The notes: generated by a model not told the origin, from the letters alone. A stretch of DNA of 64,000 nucleotides from Pedobacter sp. SYP-B3415 (GCF_004138205.1 NZ_RXNQ01000001.1:62001-126000); one strand, 5' to 3'; shown: positions 17,196 to 26,566, counted from the first letter of the stretch. Program-made: numbers and translations.

Positions 17196-18551
17196 TTAAT
17201 CTTTAATCAAATCATCCGCAAGTTTACCGAGGTCCATTCCTGCAAAGTTTCCTGAACTCATTAACAATAAGTTAGTTAGACCATAATCCAGACTACGCAA
17301 ATGTTTTTCTAATGTTTCAACATCTTTAAAGAAGTGTAAATTTAAGTTATTAAAGGATATTTGCACCTCTTTGTAGTGAAAAGGTTGCAATCTTTTTTGT
17401 TCGAATGTTTTATCACTTATAAAGACGATTGCTTCGTCTGCAAGGTCCATCGTACCGGCATATTCGGCAAGAAAGTCCTTGTTCAGGCTGCTGAATGTAT
17501 GCAGCTCTACACAGGCAATGAGTTTTCTTTCCGGGTACTGTGATTTAACTGCCGCAATGGTTGCCTTAAGCTTTGATGGTGAATGCGCAAAATCTTTGTA
17601 AACGTTCATCCGGTCTGATGACGCAAGTAGTTCCAGCCGTTTTGAAGCACCTTTAAATGTTGAAATAGCTCGGTAGAATGCTTCTTCCCCGATACCGAGT
17701 TTCAGACAAACTTCACGCGCAGCACTCATATTCAGCAAGTTATGCATACCAAAGATCTGAAGCGCAGTATGCCCCGGTGTCAGGTATGTCCGGCCATGTT
17801 CAATGACGTGGGCAGGCACCGAATACGGGATCTTTTCGATCTGCTTCTGGTTTGAAGTTACAAGTTGTTCCAATTCGGCATCGTCTTTTGAATAAATCAA
17901 CGTTCCCCCGGCGCAAATGGTTTCGATAAACAGATCAAATTGTTTCTTATAGATTTCAAAAGTTGGAAAAACGTTGATGTGGTCCCAGGCAATTCCGCTA
18001 ATCACGCCGATGTTTGCCTTGTAGAGATGAAACTTAGGCCGGCGGTCGATCGGAGAAGACAGATATTCATCACCTTCGATCACAATAACCGGCGCATCTG
18101 TAAGCGATACCATCGTCTCGAAGCCCTCAAGCTGTGCCCCCACCAGGTAATCAAACTGTTTACCGGATGCCTTCAAAACATGAAGAATCATTGAGGTAAT
18201 CGTTGTTTTACCGTGGCTTCCGCCAATAACGACCCGCAGTTTATCCTTGCTTTGTTCATAAATGTATTCAGGATATGAATAGATTTTCAGGCCAAGCGCT
18301 TTTGCACGCGCCAGTTCAGGATTATCTTCCCTTGCATGCATACCCAGTATGACGGCATCGAGCCCCGCATCAATCCGGCTTTCATCCCAGCCAAGTTCGG
18401 CGGGCAGTATGCCATGCTTCTCAAGTCGTGATTTAGCAGGATCGTAAATGGCATCATCAGAACCGCTTACCTGAAAACCTTTCTGTTTCAGGGCTATAGC
18501 AAGGTTATGCATGGCGCTTCCGCCGATGGCAATCAGGTGTATTCGCATCAT
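17196..18551 (-). CDS. mpl: UDP-N-acetylmuramate:L-alanyl-gamma-D-glutamyl-meso-DAP ligase (Mpl)
   Basis: A 451-residue member of the Mur ligase family. The N-terminal Rossmann part begins IHLIAIGGSAMHNLA, the ATP-binding loop is GGSHGKTTITS (about 110-120), the central domain carries VIEGDEYLSSPIDRRPKF, and the C-terminal domain has FAHSPSKLKATI. Mpl reattaches the murein tripeptide recovered from wall turnover to UDP-MurNAc, so it acts in peptidoglycan recycling in the cytosol. MurC is the closest relative, but GDEYLSSPIDRRPKF and the IGGSAMHNLA start are Mpl-type. Either of two adjacent ATG codons can start it. Confidence 0.92.
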   Translation of the reverse strand: MMRIHLIAIGGSAMHNLAIALKQKGFQVSGSDDAIYDPAKSRLEKHGILPAELGWDESRIDAGLDAVILGMHAREDNPELARAKALGLKIYSYPEYIYEQSKDKLRVVIGGSHGKTTITSMILHVLKASGKQFDYLVGAQLEGFETMVSLTDAPVIVIEGDEYLSSPIDRRPKFHLYKANIGVISGIAWDHINVFPTFEIYKKQFDLFIETICAGGTLIYSKDDAELEQLVTSNQKQIEKIPYSVPAHVIEHGRTYLTPGHTALQIFGMHNLLNMSAAREVCLKLGIGEEAFYRAISTFKGASKRLELLASSDRMNVYKDFAHSPSKLKATIAAVKSQYPERKLIACVELHTFSSLNKDFLAEYAGTMDLADEAIVFISDKTFEQKRLQPFHYKEVQISFNNLNLHFFKDVETLEKHLRSLDYGLTNLLLMSSGNFAGMDLGKLADDLIKD

Positions 18552-18611
18552 AAGGTTAATCGTATTAGCAGGGATGGTTTGATCAAAAATATCGAAAATA
18601 ATTGCAAGCCG

Positions 18612-19463
18612 TTAAAAGCTTTGCTTATTCGACAGAAAACGTGCAGCAACCCAGTCGCCGTCTTTTTTATGGTCAGCATAAGTTAGCCCGAATGGACTGC
18701 ACGCATCTTTAATCATATCCAGGTCAGGCGATTCATAAAAGCCGCTGAATAAGATAGTTCCGCCGGGTGCAAGAACTTCAGCGTAACGGCTAATCTGATC
18801 CAAAAGAATATTCCGGTTGATATTTGCGAAAATCAGATCAAAAGATTCATCAGGAATGACTTCCTTACTTCCGTGCAGAACACGAAGACCGGCAATATGG
18901 TTAAGTTCGGCATTTTCCCTGATGCTGTCGCAGCAAACCTCGTCGTAGTCGATCGCCAAAAGTTCGCCGGCACCTTTTTTAGCCGCGAGAATGGCAAGAA
19001 TGCCCGTTCCGGCACCCATATCGAGCACAGACTTTCCGCTTGTGTCGAGCTCAAGGATATACCGGAGCATCATTGAAGTGGTCTGGTGATGCCCGGTGCC
19101 GAAAGCCATCTTCGGATCGATCACAATCTCATACGGAACAGCGGGATCGGCTTTATGAAAAGTGGCTCTGACATAACAGGAATCGCCGATAAGCAACGGC
19201 TGAAAATTTTTCTCCCAGGCTTCATTCCAGTTTTGCGACTGCACTTCTGTTACCGTATAGTCGCAATGAAACTGATCGGAAAAAGAAGCGATCAGGCGAA
19301 TCAGCGCCTGATCGTTAAAAATTGCTGACTGAATGTAGGCAGACAAGGATTGTTCAGCCTGCTCAAAAGAATCGAAGCCAAGATCGCCCAGTTCACTGAT
19401 CAGAATATCCTGCTGATATTCCTCAATCTGCCCGAATGTAAAGACAACGCTTGTGTACTGCAT
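18612..19463 (-). CDS. prmA: Ribosomal protein L11 methyltransferase (PrmA)
   Basis: A 283-residue class I SAM methyltransferase that trimethylates ribosomal protein L11. Visible motifs are the substrate-binding N-terminal domain (about 1-100), DPKMAFGTGHHQTTSMML, the SAM loop VLDMGAGTGILAILAAKKGA, and the catalytic-site region LIFANINRNIL in place of the usual VANILA. The start overlaps the tpiA stop by one base (TAATG), so the two genes are translationally linked. Confidence 0.92.
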   Translation of the reverse strand: MQYTSVVFTFGQIEEYQQDILISELGDLGFDSFEQAEQSLSAYIQSAIFNDQALIRLIASFSDQFHCDYTVTEVQSQNWNEAWEKNFQPLLIGDSCYVRATFHKADPAVPYEIVIDPKMAFGTGHHQTTSMMLRYILELDTSGKSVLDMGAGTGILAILAAKKGAGELLAIDYDEVCCDSIRENAELNHIAGLRVLHGSKEVIPDESFDLIFANINRNILLDQISRYAEVLAPGGTILFSGFYESPDLDMIKDACSPFGLTYADHKKDGDWVAARFLSNKQSF

Positions 19464-20224
19464 TAGCTATTAAAAACCTTTACGATGTCTGTAAAATCGC
19501 GCGACTTCAGTGAAGCACCGCCAATAAGTCCGCCATCAATGTCTGGCTGCGCAAATAGCTGTGGCGCATTACCTGCGTTGCAGCTTCCGCCATACAGAAT
19601 ACTGGTCAGGTCTGCCGTTTCGAGACCATATGCAGTTGCCACTTCTGCGCGAATAAAGGCATGGATCTCCTGCGCTTGTTCCGGCGAAGCCGTCAGTCCG
19701 GTTCCGATTGCCCATACGGGCTCATAGGCAATTACAACTTTCGAGAAGTCTGCTGCATCAAGACTGAAAAGACCGTGCTGAAGCTGTCTCTTTAACACAT
19801 CGAAATAACTGCCGTTGTTGCGCTCATCTAAGGTCTCACCCACGCAAAAAATCGGTGTGAGTTCATTTTTGAGTGCAGCTTTGGTTTTTTCAAGCAGCAG
19901 TTCGTCAGTTTCGGCAAAGTACTGCCTGCGTTCTGAGTGCCCGATGATCACATAATCTGCACCGGCAGATTTGACCATCTTTGCAGAAATTTCGCCGGTA
20001 AACGCGCCGCTGTCATTCTGATGAATGTTCTGCGCACCTACACCCACTTTGTCAGCAGCTAATTTGCCAATGCTGTACAGGTGAATAAAAGGGGCACAAA
20101 TCACAGCAGTCTGAGTGCCTTTTTTTTCATCGCCGATCATATTTACGATCTCAGAAAAAAGGCTTAACCCTTCCATATAGTCGAGGTTCATTTTCCAGTT
20201 GCCGGCTACGATTTTCTTTCTCAT
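19463..20224 (-). CDS. tpiA: Triosephosphate isomerase
   Basis: A 253-residue TIM-barrel enzyme interconverting dihydroxyacetone phosphate and glyceraldehyde 3-phosphate. The catalytic residues are visible: Lys11 in GNWKMN, His96 in IIGHSERR and Glu168 in AYEPVWAIGTG. The phosphate-binding C-terminal loop LIGGASLKS is also present. It sits 8 bp after the GlmU-like gene and overlaps prmA by one base, an ordinary Bacteroidota operon. Confidence 0.97.
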   Translation of the reverse strand: MRKKIVAGNWKMNLDYMEGLSLFSEIVNMIGDEKKGTQTAVICAPFIHLYSIGKLAADKVGVGAQNIHQNDSGAFTGEISAKMVKSAGADYVIIGHSERRQYFAETDELLLEKTKAALKNELTPIFCVGETLDERNNGSYFDVLKRQLQHGLFSLDAADFSKVVIAYEPVWAIGTGLTASPEQAQEIHAFIRAEVATAYGLETADLTSILYGGSCNAGNAPQLFAQPDIDGGLIGGASLKSRDFTDIVKVFNS

Positions 20225-20232
20225 AATTTTTA

Positions 20233-21402
20233 TTAATATCTGTATGTATCAGTTAATTCGAATATTGTCTGAAGCATGCTGCGTTCTTCGCTATCCAGTT
20301 CCATACCGCGTCGGGCATACACCCGTTCGGCGGTCTCTATCATCTTGTCGAGCCTGTACGTAACAAAACCCTGCGCGCCGCCCCAGGAAAAGTCAGGAAC
20401 AAAGTTCCTTGGAAATCCTGCCCCGAAAACATTTGCGCCTACACCTACAACGGTTCCTGTATTGAACATCGTATTAATGGCGCACTTCGCATGATCGGCC
20501 ATGATGAGCCCGCAAAACTGCAGACCCGTCTTGCGAAAGGCTTTCTGGCCGTAATCCCATAACCCGACATGTGCATAATTGTTTTTGAGATTGCTGTTGT
20601 TGCTGTCGGCACCGATGTTACACCACTGACCAAGAACCGAATTGCCGAGATAGCCCTCATGACCCTTTGAGGAATACCCCCAGATCACAGCATTGTTAAT
20701 CTCGCCACCAACCCTGCTGAATGGTCCGATGGTTGAATTCGGATAGATCTTCGCACCCATTTTAACCTGTGAATCATGACAAAGCGCAAAACTGCCGCGA
20801 ATGTTACTGCTTTCCCAAACCTGGCTGTTGCGGCCCAGGTAAACAGGCCCCTGAAGGCTGTTGAATACCGAACACTCCGCAGACGCACCTTCTTCAGCAA
20901 AGATCCTGTCGCCCAGAAAAACGTTTGTATTGCTGAGTTTTGCGGAACTGCGTCCCCTGGTTAATAATTCGAAGTCTTTCTCTATCTCGGTTCCGTTATG
21001 ACGAAAGATATCTTCAGGATAAACGATTTTGATGAAGTTTCCTTCAAATTCAATCCTCTTGAATGAACTGATCTGCTGCGCATGATGCCCTATGCCTTCG
21101 TCTCCTGAATAGCCGATCAATACGTTTTCCTGCCAGAGGGCTTCTCCATGCTGAAGATTTTGTACAGCATCGCAGAGCGCCTCATCAGGGCAGATACTTC
21201 CGTTAATAAACAGGGATGCTGTACGCGTGGGAAACTTCTGCTGGAGATAGTTTTGCGTGCAAAAACCCTGGTCGCGTTCTAATCTTTTGCTCCACTTTTC
21301 AGCAATGGTGAGAATACCGATTCGCAGATCAGCCACCGGCCGCGTAAAGGTTAATGGCCGGAGTGAATTCCACGACCCGTCGTCAAAAAGGTTGAAAGTC
21401 AT
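20233..21402 (-). CDS. GlmU-like sugar nucleotidyltransferase/acetyltransferase (Bacteroidota type)
   Basis: A 389-residue protein that starts MTFNLFDDGSWNSLRPLTFTRP. This fits the Bacteroidota family described as an alternative bifunctional GlmU (UDP-GlcNAc diphosphorylase plus glucosamine-1-phosphate N-acetyltransferase). The N-terminal nucleotidyltransferase-like region covers about 1-190. It is followed by a left-handed beta-helix with hexapeptide repeats (about 190-370, for example AKIYPNSTIGPFSRVGGE). If that assignment is right it provides UDP-GlcNAc for the wall. The classic GlmU nucleotide motif is divergent, so activity is inferred from family membership. Confidence 0.78.
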   Translation of the reverse strand: MTFNLFDDGSWNSLRPLTFTRPVADLRIGILTIAEKWSKRLERDQGFCTQNYLQQKFPTRTASLFINGSICPDEALCDAVQNLQHGEALWQENVLIGYSGDEGIGHHAQQISSFKRIEFEGNFIKIVYPEDIFRHNGTEIEKDFELLTRGRSSAKLSNTNVFLGDRIFAEEGASAECSVFNSLQGPVYLGRNSQVWESSNIRGSFALCHDSQVKMGAKIYPNSTIGPFSRVGGEINNAVIWGYSSKGHEGYLGNSVLGQWCNIGADSNNSNLKNNYAHVGLWDYGQKAFRKTGLQFCGLIMADHAKCAINTMFNTGTVVGVGANVFGAGFPRNFVPDFSWGGAQGFVTYRLDKMIETAERVYARRGMELDSEERSMLQTIFELTDTYRY

Positions 21403-21451
21403 TAAATCGGTTATAATTTCAGTACCTGAAAATTAGACTTACAGGCGGCAA

Positions 21452-21459
21452 CAAAAATA
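21452..21459 (-). promoter_or_regulatory. -7 promoter box of the GlmU-like operon
   Basis: The minus strand reads TATTTTTG, matching TAnnTTTG. It directly follows the T-run of the rpmE2 terminator on the same strand. Confidence 0.5.
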
Positions 21460-21494
21460 AAAAAAGTCCCGAGGCATCAGCACCCGGGACTTTT
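21457..21494 (-). terminator. Terminator of rpmE2
   Basis: A stem of 10 bp (arms 21485-21494 and 21462-21471) with a 13-nt loop. On the minus strand it is followed by a T-run that merges with the next gene's -7 box. Confidence 0.8.
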
Positions 21495-21518
21495 AATTTT
21501 TTGTAAAGCAACGAAAAA

Positions 21519-21767
21519 TTACTTCTTCGCGTAACGGTTTTTGAATTTGTCAATACGTCCTGCTGTATCAACAAGCTTCATTTTACCAGTATAGAAAGGG
21601 TGCGAAGTGTGCGAAATCTCCAGCTTGTAAAGCGGATATTCATTTCCATCTTCCCATTGGATCGTTTCTTTTGTATCCACACAAGACTTTGTAAGGAAAG
21701 CATAGTCGTTAGACATGTCTTTGAAAACAACAGGCCTGTAGCTAGAAGGATGCAGATCTTTTTTCAT
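21519..21767 (-). CDS. rpmE2: 50S ribosomal protein L31 type B
   Basis: An 82-residue protein beginning [17 protein letters not shown] and ending in a basic tail ([12 protein letters not shown]), typical of type B L31. It has one cysteine only and no CxxC zinc ribbon, so it is the zinc-independent form. A near-consensus -7 box (CATATTTG, one mismatch) lies about 45 bp upstream on the minus strand. A terminator follows. Confidence 0.95.
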   Translation of the reverse strand: MKKDLHPSSYRPVVFKDMSNDYAFLTKSCVDTKETIQWEDGNEYPLYKLEISHTSHPFYTGKMKLVDTAGRIDKFKNRYAKK

Positions 21768-21930
21768 TGTTATATCGTTATATTATTGCCTCAATTTTAA
21801 GGATGCAAATATGCGGATACTTTTCTTTATTTCCAAGTCTTTATTTTGTTTTTTATCGATACATACGCTTGCAGGTCACGGCTTTCAGCTTTCGTTTCAA
21901 AACTTTAATTTCAGCCGAAATTAAACGACT

Positions 21931-23556
21931 ATGCACGAAGCCTCCGTTGAGCACCATTTATTACTCATTCTCAGCCTGTTGTTTCTTGTTTTTATGCTGA
22001 TCATGATTGGCCAGAAACTCAGGATCGCCTATCCGATCTTTCTTGTTCTGGCCGGACTTGGCATCGGGTTTATACCGGGAATGCCGCGCATTGAACTCGA
22101 GCCCGAGCTGGTTTTCCTGATCTTTCTTCCGCCATTGCTGTATGAAGCCGCGTGGTATACATCCTGGAATGACTTCTGGAAATGGCGCAGACCGATCGGC
22201 ATGCTTGCCTTCGGCCTTGTCTTTATTACATCAATAGCAGTTGCCTTCACGGCACAGTACATGATTCCGGGCTTTACGCTCGCACTCGGTTTCCTGCTTG
22301 GCGGCATTGTCTCACCACCCGATGCGGTTGCCGCCTCTTCTGTTCTCAGACACGTAAAGGTACCGCAGCGCATCACCGCGATTCTCGAAGGCGAAAGCCT
22401 CATTAATGATGCTTCCAGCCTGATCGTGTTCCGTTTTGCGCTCGCCGCAGTGCTTACGGGACAGTTCTCTATGGGGCAGGCCATAGGTCAGTTTTTCCTC
22501 TCTGCCGGAATGGGTGTGGTAATCGGTTTGGCCATTGCCCATGTTATGTATGTGATTCACCGTTTTCTTCCGACTACACCCAGTATTGATACCGCGCTGA
22601 CGCTGATGACACCATATTTCATGTACATTGCAGCAGAGAAACTTCATTTTTCGGGTGTTATGGCCGTTGTAAGCGGCGGCCTCTTTCTCTCTTTCCGGGC
22701 GCATGAAATTCTGTCACGAAGCGAAACACGGCTTCAGGCTATCAACGTCTGGGCCACCCTGGCATTTGTGCTTAACGGACTGGTGTTCATCCTGATCGGC
22801 CTGGAGCTGCCGGTCATTATGGAGAACCTGGGCGAATATTCGATCACAGAGGCAATAGGTTACGGAGCCGTCATCAGTCTGATTGCCATCATTGTACGCC
22901 TGCTTTGGGTGTTCCCGATCGCCTACGTTCCACGCTGGCTGGGTAATATGAAACGCGCTGATCTGAAGAACCCGCCCTGGAAAGCACCGCTTATTGTCGG
23001 CTGGGCAGGCATGCGCGGTGTAGTATCGCTCGCCTCTGCCCTGTCTATCCCGCTGCTGATGCAGGACGGGACGCCTTTTCCGCACCGCAACCTGATTCTG
23101 TTTATAACGTTCGTTGTTATTCTGGCTACGCTTGTACTGCAGGGACTCAGTCTTCCGCTGCTGGTCAGGTGGGTGGGCATGAAAGACACCGCAGATTTTC
23201 CTCCGCCCGAAGAACAGGAAGCAGGCATTCGCCTCCGGCTGATGCATGTCGCGATAGCCAGGCTGGACGGCCAGTGGAAAGATGCAGCCGATGGCAATGA
23301 ACTTGTGAAACTGTTTCGCGAAAAAATGACGAATGATATCGCCGTTACGCGCCAGCAACTGGACTCGTTTGAGTGCGATGCCAGCCAAAAAGCAGAAATA
23401 GACCGCTACAACCAGATCCTGCTCGACATCTTTGATCATCAGCGTCGGGAACTCCACCAGCTACGCCGCGAAAAGGTGTTCAGCGATGAAGAAATCCGCA
23501 AGATGGAGAATGAACTTGACTTTGACGAAGCTAAGATTGTTGGCTTGGGGCATTGA
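21931..23556 (+). CDS. CPA1-family Na+/H+ antiporter
   Basis: A 541-residue membrane protein with about twelve transmembrane segments (residues 8-415). The ion-binding signature ESLINDASSLIVF lies near residue 153, and FLPPLLYEAAW is a typical CPA1 segment. The C-terminal cytoplasmic region (about 425-541) is hydrophilic and helical, possibly regulatory. It exchanges cytoplasmic Na+ (or K+) for H+ at the inner membrane. The ion preference cannot be told from sequence. A repeat array begins within 10 bp of the stop. Confidence 0.9.
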   Translation: MHEASVEHHLLLILSLLFLVFMLIMIGQKLRIAYPIFLVLAGLGIGFIPGMPRIELEPELVFLIFLPPLLYEAAWYTSWNDFWKWRRPIGMLAFGLVFITSIAVAFTAQYMIPGFTLALGFLLGGIVSPPDAVAASSVLRHVKVPQRITAILEGESLINDASSLIVFRFALAAVLTGQFSMGQAIGQFFLSAGMGVVIGLAIAHVMYVIHRFLPTTPSIDTALTLMTPYFMYIAAEKLHFSGVMAVVSGGLFLSFRAHEILSRSETRLQAINVWATLAFVLNGLVFILIGLELPVIMENLGEYSITEAIGYGAVISLIAIIVRLLWVFPIAYVPRWLGNMKRADLKNPPWKAPLIVGWAGMRGVVSLASALSIPLLMQDGTPFPHRNLILFITFVVILATLVLQGLSLPLLVRWVGMKDTADFPPPEEQEAGIRLRLMHVAIARLDGQWKDAADGNELVKLFREKMTNDIAVTRQQLDSFECDASQKAEIDRYNQILLDIFDHQRRELHQLRREKVFSDEEIRKMENELDFDEAKIVGLGH

Positions 23557-23565
23557 GGCCTGTCT

Positions 23566-23896
23566 CTTTGGATTTGTAATCCAAAGCAACTGGGAGCCGG
23601 GTTTTTAACCCGGGCAATATCATGCGGATAAAATATCCGCGGCCCAATACTCCCGGATTACAAATCCGGGAGGACAACGTCGCTTTGGATTTATAATCCA
23701 AAGCAACTGGGAACCGGGTTTTTAACCCGGGCAATATCGCGGATAAAATATCCGCTGCTCAGCCCAGCCGCATGACAAATCGGGAACGTCGCTTTGGATT
23801 TACAATCCAAAGCAACTGAGCACCGGGTTTCCAACCCGGGCAATATCATGCGGATAAAATATCCGCGGCTCAGCTCACCCGGATTGCAAATCCGGG
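23566..23896. repeat. Tandem array of four-hairpin palindromic units (REPIN-like)
   Basis: Three tandem units start at 23566, 23683 and 23792 (spacing 117 and 109 bp). Each holds four short hairpins in fixed order. A is CTTTGGATT-n3-AATCCAAAG, B is CCGGGTT-n3-AACCCGG, C is GCGGATA-AAA-TATCCGC, and D is CCCGGATT-n3-AATCCGGG. A lies at 23566-23586, 23683-23703 and 23792-23812. B lies at 23597-23613, 23714-23730 and 23823-23839. C lies at 23624-23640, 23739-23755 and 23850-23866. D is intact at 23651-23671 and 23878-23896 but decayed in unit 2. In unit 1 the core of D is the exact reverse complement of the core of A, so a unit has approximate two-fold symmetry. No transposase is nearby. Confidence 0.85.
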
Positions 23897-23921
23897 AGGA
23901 CACTCAGGGGTTATGCGCCAG

Positions 23922-23954
23922 GTCTAAATACGAAATACGAAAACCTATATACTA
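23922..23954. repeat. Interspersed repeat copy 1 (GTCTAAATACGA type)
   Basis: A 33-bp element, GTCTAAATACGAAATACGAA followed by AACCTATATACTA. It matches copies at 38735-38767 and 39640-39670 with a few substitutions. Its right end supplies the last two codons and the stop codon of the mce gene on the minus strand. Confidence 0.7.
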
Positions 23955-24343
23955 CAACAAATTTCAATCAGCACGCCATGTGTATCTTTGGGATGCACAA
24001 AACAGACGAGTTTATTGTCTGCACCACGTTTTGGCAGCTCATTCAGCAACACAAAACCCTCGCTGCGCAGCCGCTCCATCTCCGCGTAAATATCCGGCAC
24101 TTCGAAGGCAACGTGGTGAATGCCCTCACCCCTTTTTTCAATAAAACGGGCAATGGCGCTATCAGCTGAGGTAGCCTCGAGCAGCTCGACCTTTGACTCG
24201 CCTGTCTGAAAGAAAAGCGTATTAACGTGTTCAGAAGCAACGGATTCCGCTTTATACGGCGCCTTTCCAAGCAATCTTTCGTAAAGCTTTCCTGCCGCGG
24301 CCAGGCTTTTTACAGCGATGCCGATATGTTCAATTTTATTCAT
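23945..24343 (-). CDS. mce: Methylmalonyl-CoA epimerase
   Basis: A 132-residue vicinal-oxygen-chelate protein. It has the paired beta-alpha-beta-beta-beta modules and the metal-site elements HIGIAV (His6), KVELLEA, GEGIHHVAFEV and HGVLIEIC. It interconverts the (2R) and (2S) forms of methylmalonyl-CoA in the propionate/succinate route. Length and motifs match the family. The 3' end runs into an interspersed repeat, so the final codons may be recently acquired. Confidence 0.92.
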   Translation of the reverse strand: MNKIEHIGIAVKSLAAAGKLYERLLGKAPYKAESVASEHVNTLFFQTGESKVELLEATSADSAIARFIEKRGEGIHHVAFEVPDIYAEMERLRSEGFVLLNELPKRGADNKLVCFVHPKDTHGVLIEICCSI

Positions 24344-24430
24344 GCGTCTGACGGTTAAAGGAATGTAAAAATGCAGGTTTTATCTATAGGCCCATAGGAA
24401 TAAATTATAATTGTTCAGTTAGAAAATTAG

Positions 24431-24438
24431 TATCTTTG
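24431..24438 (+). promoter_or_regulatory. -7 promoter box of the isc operon
   Basis: TATCTTTG (TAnnTTTG), 19 nt before the iscS ATG. A TTG about 20 bp upstream in AATTGTTC is a plausible -33 element. No binding site for an Isc-type regulator was recognised. Confidence 0.6.
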
Positions 24439-24457
24439 TCTACTTAAAGATAACGAG

Positions 24458-25669
24458 ATGAAACAACCGATATATTTAGATAATAACGCAACCACGCCGC
24501 TCGATCCGAGGGTGCTGGAAGCTATGCTGCCTTACTTTACAGAAAAATTCGGAAACGCTTCAAGCCGTAACCATGCTTTTGGCTGGGTTGCAGAAGAAGC
24601 AGTCGACTATGCCCGTGAACAGGTGGCTAAACTTGTCGGCTGTACAGAGAAAGAAATTATCTTTACTTCCGGTGCAACCGAAGCCGACAACCTTGCAATA
24701 AAGGGTGTGTTTGAGATGTATTCTGAAAAAGGAAACCACATCATCACCGCAGTAACCGAACACAAAGCTGTTCTTGATACTTGCAAACACCTGGAGAAAC
24801 TTGGTGCGAAGGTTACGTACCTGCAGGTTAAGGAAGATGGCCTGATCGATCTTGCCGAGCTTGAAGCAGCCATGACACCAGAAACTATTCTTGTTTCGAT
24901 CATGTATGGCAACAACGAAATTGGTGTTATCCAGCCCGTAAAAGAGATCTCTGCTATTGCGCATAAACATGGCGCCCTTTTCATGACAGATGCTACACAG
25001 GCGGTCGGCAAAATTCCGGTAAATGTTAACGAAGACGGCATCGACCTGATGGCTTTCTCAGCACATAAAATGTATGGTCCAAAAGGTGTCGGTGTACTGT
25101 ATGTTCGCCGCAAAGGACCAAGAGTAAAAGTAACAGCACAAATAGATGGTGGTGGTCATGAGCGCGGTATGCGTTCAGGTACGCTTAATGTTCCTGGTAT
25201 CGTCGGACTTGGAAAAGCATGCGAACTTTGCCGCCTGGAAATGGATGAGGAAGCAAAACGCCTTTCCGCTCTGCGTGACAAACTTGAAAGCAGGCTGACG
25301 CAGTTGGAAGAAAGTTACGTGAACGGCAATACCCAGCATCGTTTGCCGCATGTAGCAAACATCTCATTTAAATATGTAGAAGGTGAAGGACTGATGATGG
25401 CTATGAAAGACCTGGCTGTTTCATCTGGTTCTGCCTGTACGTCAGCATCACTTGAGCCGTCATATGTGCTCAAAAGCCTTGGCCTTTCAGATGACCTGGC
25501 TCATTCATCAATCCGCTACGGACTTGGCCGTTTTACTACAGAGGCTGATATTGAAGAGGCCATCGCCATCACCGAAAAAGCTGTGAACCACCTGCGCGAA
25601 CTTTCACCACTGTGGGAAATGTTTAAAGAAGGTGTTGACCTCAGCAAGATTGAGTGGGCGGAACACTAG
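24458..25669 (+). CDS. iscS: Cysteine desulfurase IscS
   Basis: A 403-residue class V aminotransferase-fold enzyme that takes sulfur from cysteine for Fe-S cluster assembly. The PLP-binding lysine is Lys204 in [11 protein letters not shown], and the persulfide cysteine is Cys327 in the mobile loop [28 protein letters not shown] and [14 protein letters not shown] are typical near the N-terminus. The long loop after the active cysteine puts it in the IscS/NifS group, not the SufS group. iscU and iscA follow on the same strand, a short isc operon without hscA, hscB or fdx. Confidence 0.96.
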   Translation: MKQPIYLDNNATTPLDPRVLEAMLPYFTEKFGNASSRNHAFGWVAEEAVDYAREQVAKLVGCTEKEIIFTSGATEADNLAIKGVFEMYSEKGNHIITAVTEHKAVLDTCKHLEKLGAKVTYLQVKEDGLIDLAELEAAMTPETILVSIMYGNNEIGVIQPVKEISAIAHKHGALFMTDATQAVGKIPVNVNEDGIDLMAFSAHKMYGPKGVGVLYVRRKGPRVKVTAQIDGGGHERGMRSGTLNVPGIVGLGKACELCRLEMDEEAKRLSALRDKLESRLTQLEESYVNGNTQHRLPHVANISFKYVEGEGLMMAMKDLAVSSGSACTSASLEPSYVLKSLGLSDDLAHSSIRYGLGRFTTEADIEEAIAITEKAVNHLRELSPLWEMFKEGVDLSKIEWAEH

Positions 25670-25754
25670 CATGTAAGGGCCTTTGCCCGTAATAAGATTC
25701 AAAACAAAATCTTCCGCCAGGTGTCATACTTACGGAAGCTAAAAAATAAAGATC

Positions 25755-26168
25755 ATGGCATATTCAGATAAAGTAATCGATCATTATAGCAACCCCCGCA
25801 ATGTGGGCACGTTGAATAAAGACGAAAAAAATGTTGGAACCGGTTTGGTTGGTGCACCAGAATGCGGTGACGTAATGCGTCTGCAGATTGAAGTAAACGC
25901 AGAAAACGTTATTACAGATGCTAAATTTAAAACCTTTGGCTGTGGTTCCGCAATTGCCTCTTCCTCACTGGCTACAGAGTGGCTTAAAGGAAAAACCGTA
26001 GACGAAGCGCTTGCAATCGACAATATGGACATTGTCGAAGAACTTGCGCTTCCACCTGTAAAAATTCACTGTTCAGTGTTGGCTGAGGACGCAATTAAAG
26101 CTGCCATCAACGATTATCGTGTAAAAAACGGAATGGAGCCTTTGGTGCTTGAAAAATCACACCACTAA
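25755..26168 (+). CDS. iscU: Fe-S cluster assembly scaffold IscU
   Basis: A 137-residue scaffold that receives sulfur from IscS and builds [2Fe-2S]/[4Fe-4S] clusters. The three ligand cysteines are Cys37 (APECGDVM, with Asp39), Cys63 (FGCGSAIASS) and Cys106 (KIHCSVLAEDAI). The HscA-binding LPPVK motif is present as LALPPVK although no hscA gene is adjacent. It lies 85 bp after iscS. Confidence 0.97.
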   Translation: MAYSDKVIDHYSNPRNVGTLNKDEKNVGTGLVGAPECGDVMRLQIEVNAENVITDAKFKTFGCGSAIASSSLATEWLKGKTVDEALAIDNMDIVEELALPPVKIHCSVLAEDAIKAAINDYRVKNGMEPLVLEKSHH

Positions 26169-26195
26169 GCTTTATCCAATAAAACAGGAGAGAAA

Positions 26196-26522
26196 ATGAT
26201 TACCATCACCGAGAAAGCAAAAGGCAAAATAGAGCACCTGATGCAGGATGCTGCTTTAGATGAAAGCTATTTTTTACGGGTTTCTGTAAAAGGTGGCGGT
26301 TGCTCGGGTTTATCTTATAACCTCGATTTTGACAATGAAACCAAGCCAGGCGATCAGCCGTTTGAAGATCAGGGTATCAAAGTCGTGCTTGACATGAAGT
26401 CGTTTTTATACCTGGCCGGTACCGAACTGGATTTCTCTGACGGGCTAAATGGCAAAGGGTTTAACTTCATCAATCCGAACGCAAGCCGCACCTGCGGATG
26501 CGGAGAAAGTTTTTCTGTTTAA
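26196..26522 (+). CDS. iscA: A-type Fe-S carrier IscA
   Basis: A 108-residue HesB-like carrier. The conserved cysteines are Cys36 in KGGGCSGLSY and Cys100/Cys102 in the C-terminal TCGCGESF. A-type proteins pass Fe-S clusters from the scaffold to client enzymes. It lies 27 bp after iscU and is followed by a strong terminator, so the operon ends here. Confidence 0.95.
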   Translation: MITITEKAKGKIEHLMQDAALDESYFLRVSVKGGGCSGLSYNLDFDNETKPGDQPFEDQGIKVVLDMKSFLYLAGTELDFSDGLNGKGFNFINPNASRTCGCGESFSV

Positions 26523-26542
26523 TTTTTTTAAAGATTATTAGG

Positions 26543-26566
26543 AAAGGGCGCGATTGCGCCCTTTTT
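26543..26566 (+). terminator. Terminator of the isc operon
   Basis: A perfect 9-bp stem AAAGGGCGC / GCGCCCTTT with a GATT loop and a following T-run. Confidence 0.88.

Noticed and set aside
22714..23457. A 247-residue minus-strand open frame inside the antiporter gene
   Set aside because: It lies fully antisense to a well-supported gene, has no family features and a composition typical of a shadow frame.
23566..23896. A CRISPR-like repeat array
   Set aside because: The repeated units are themselves strings of hairpins and the parts between them are conserved, not unique spacers; no cas gene is near.
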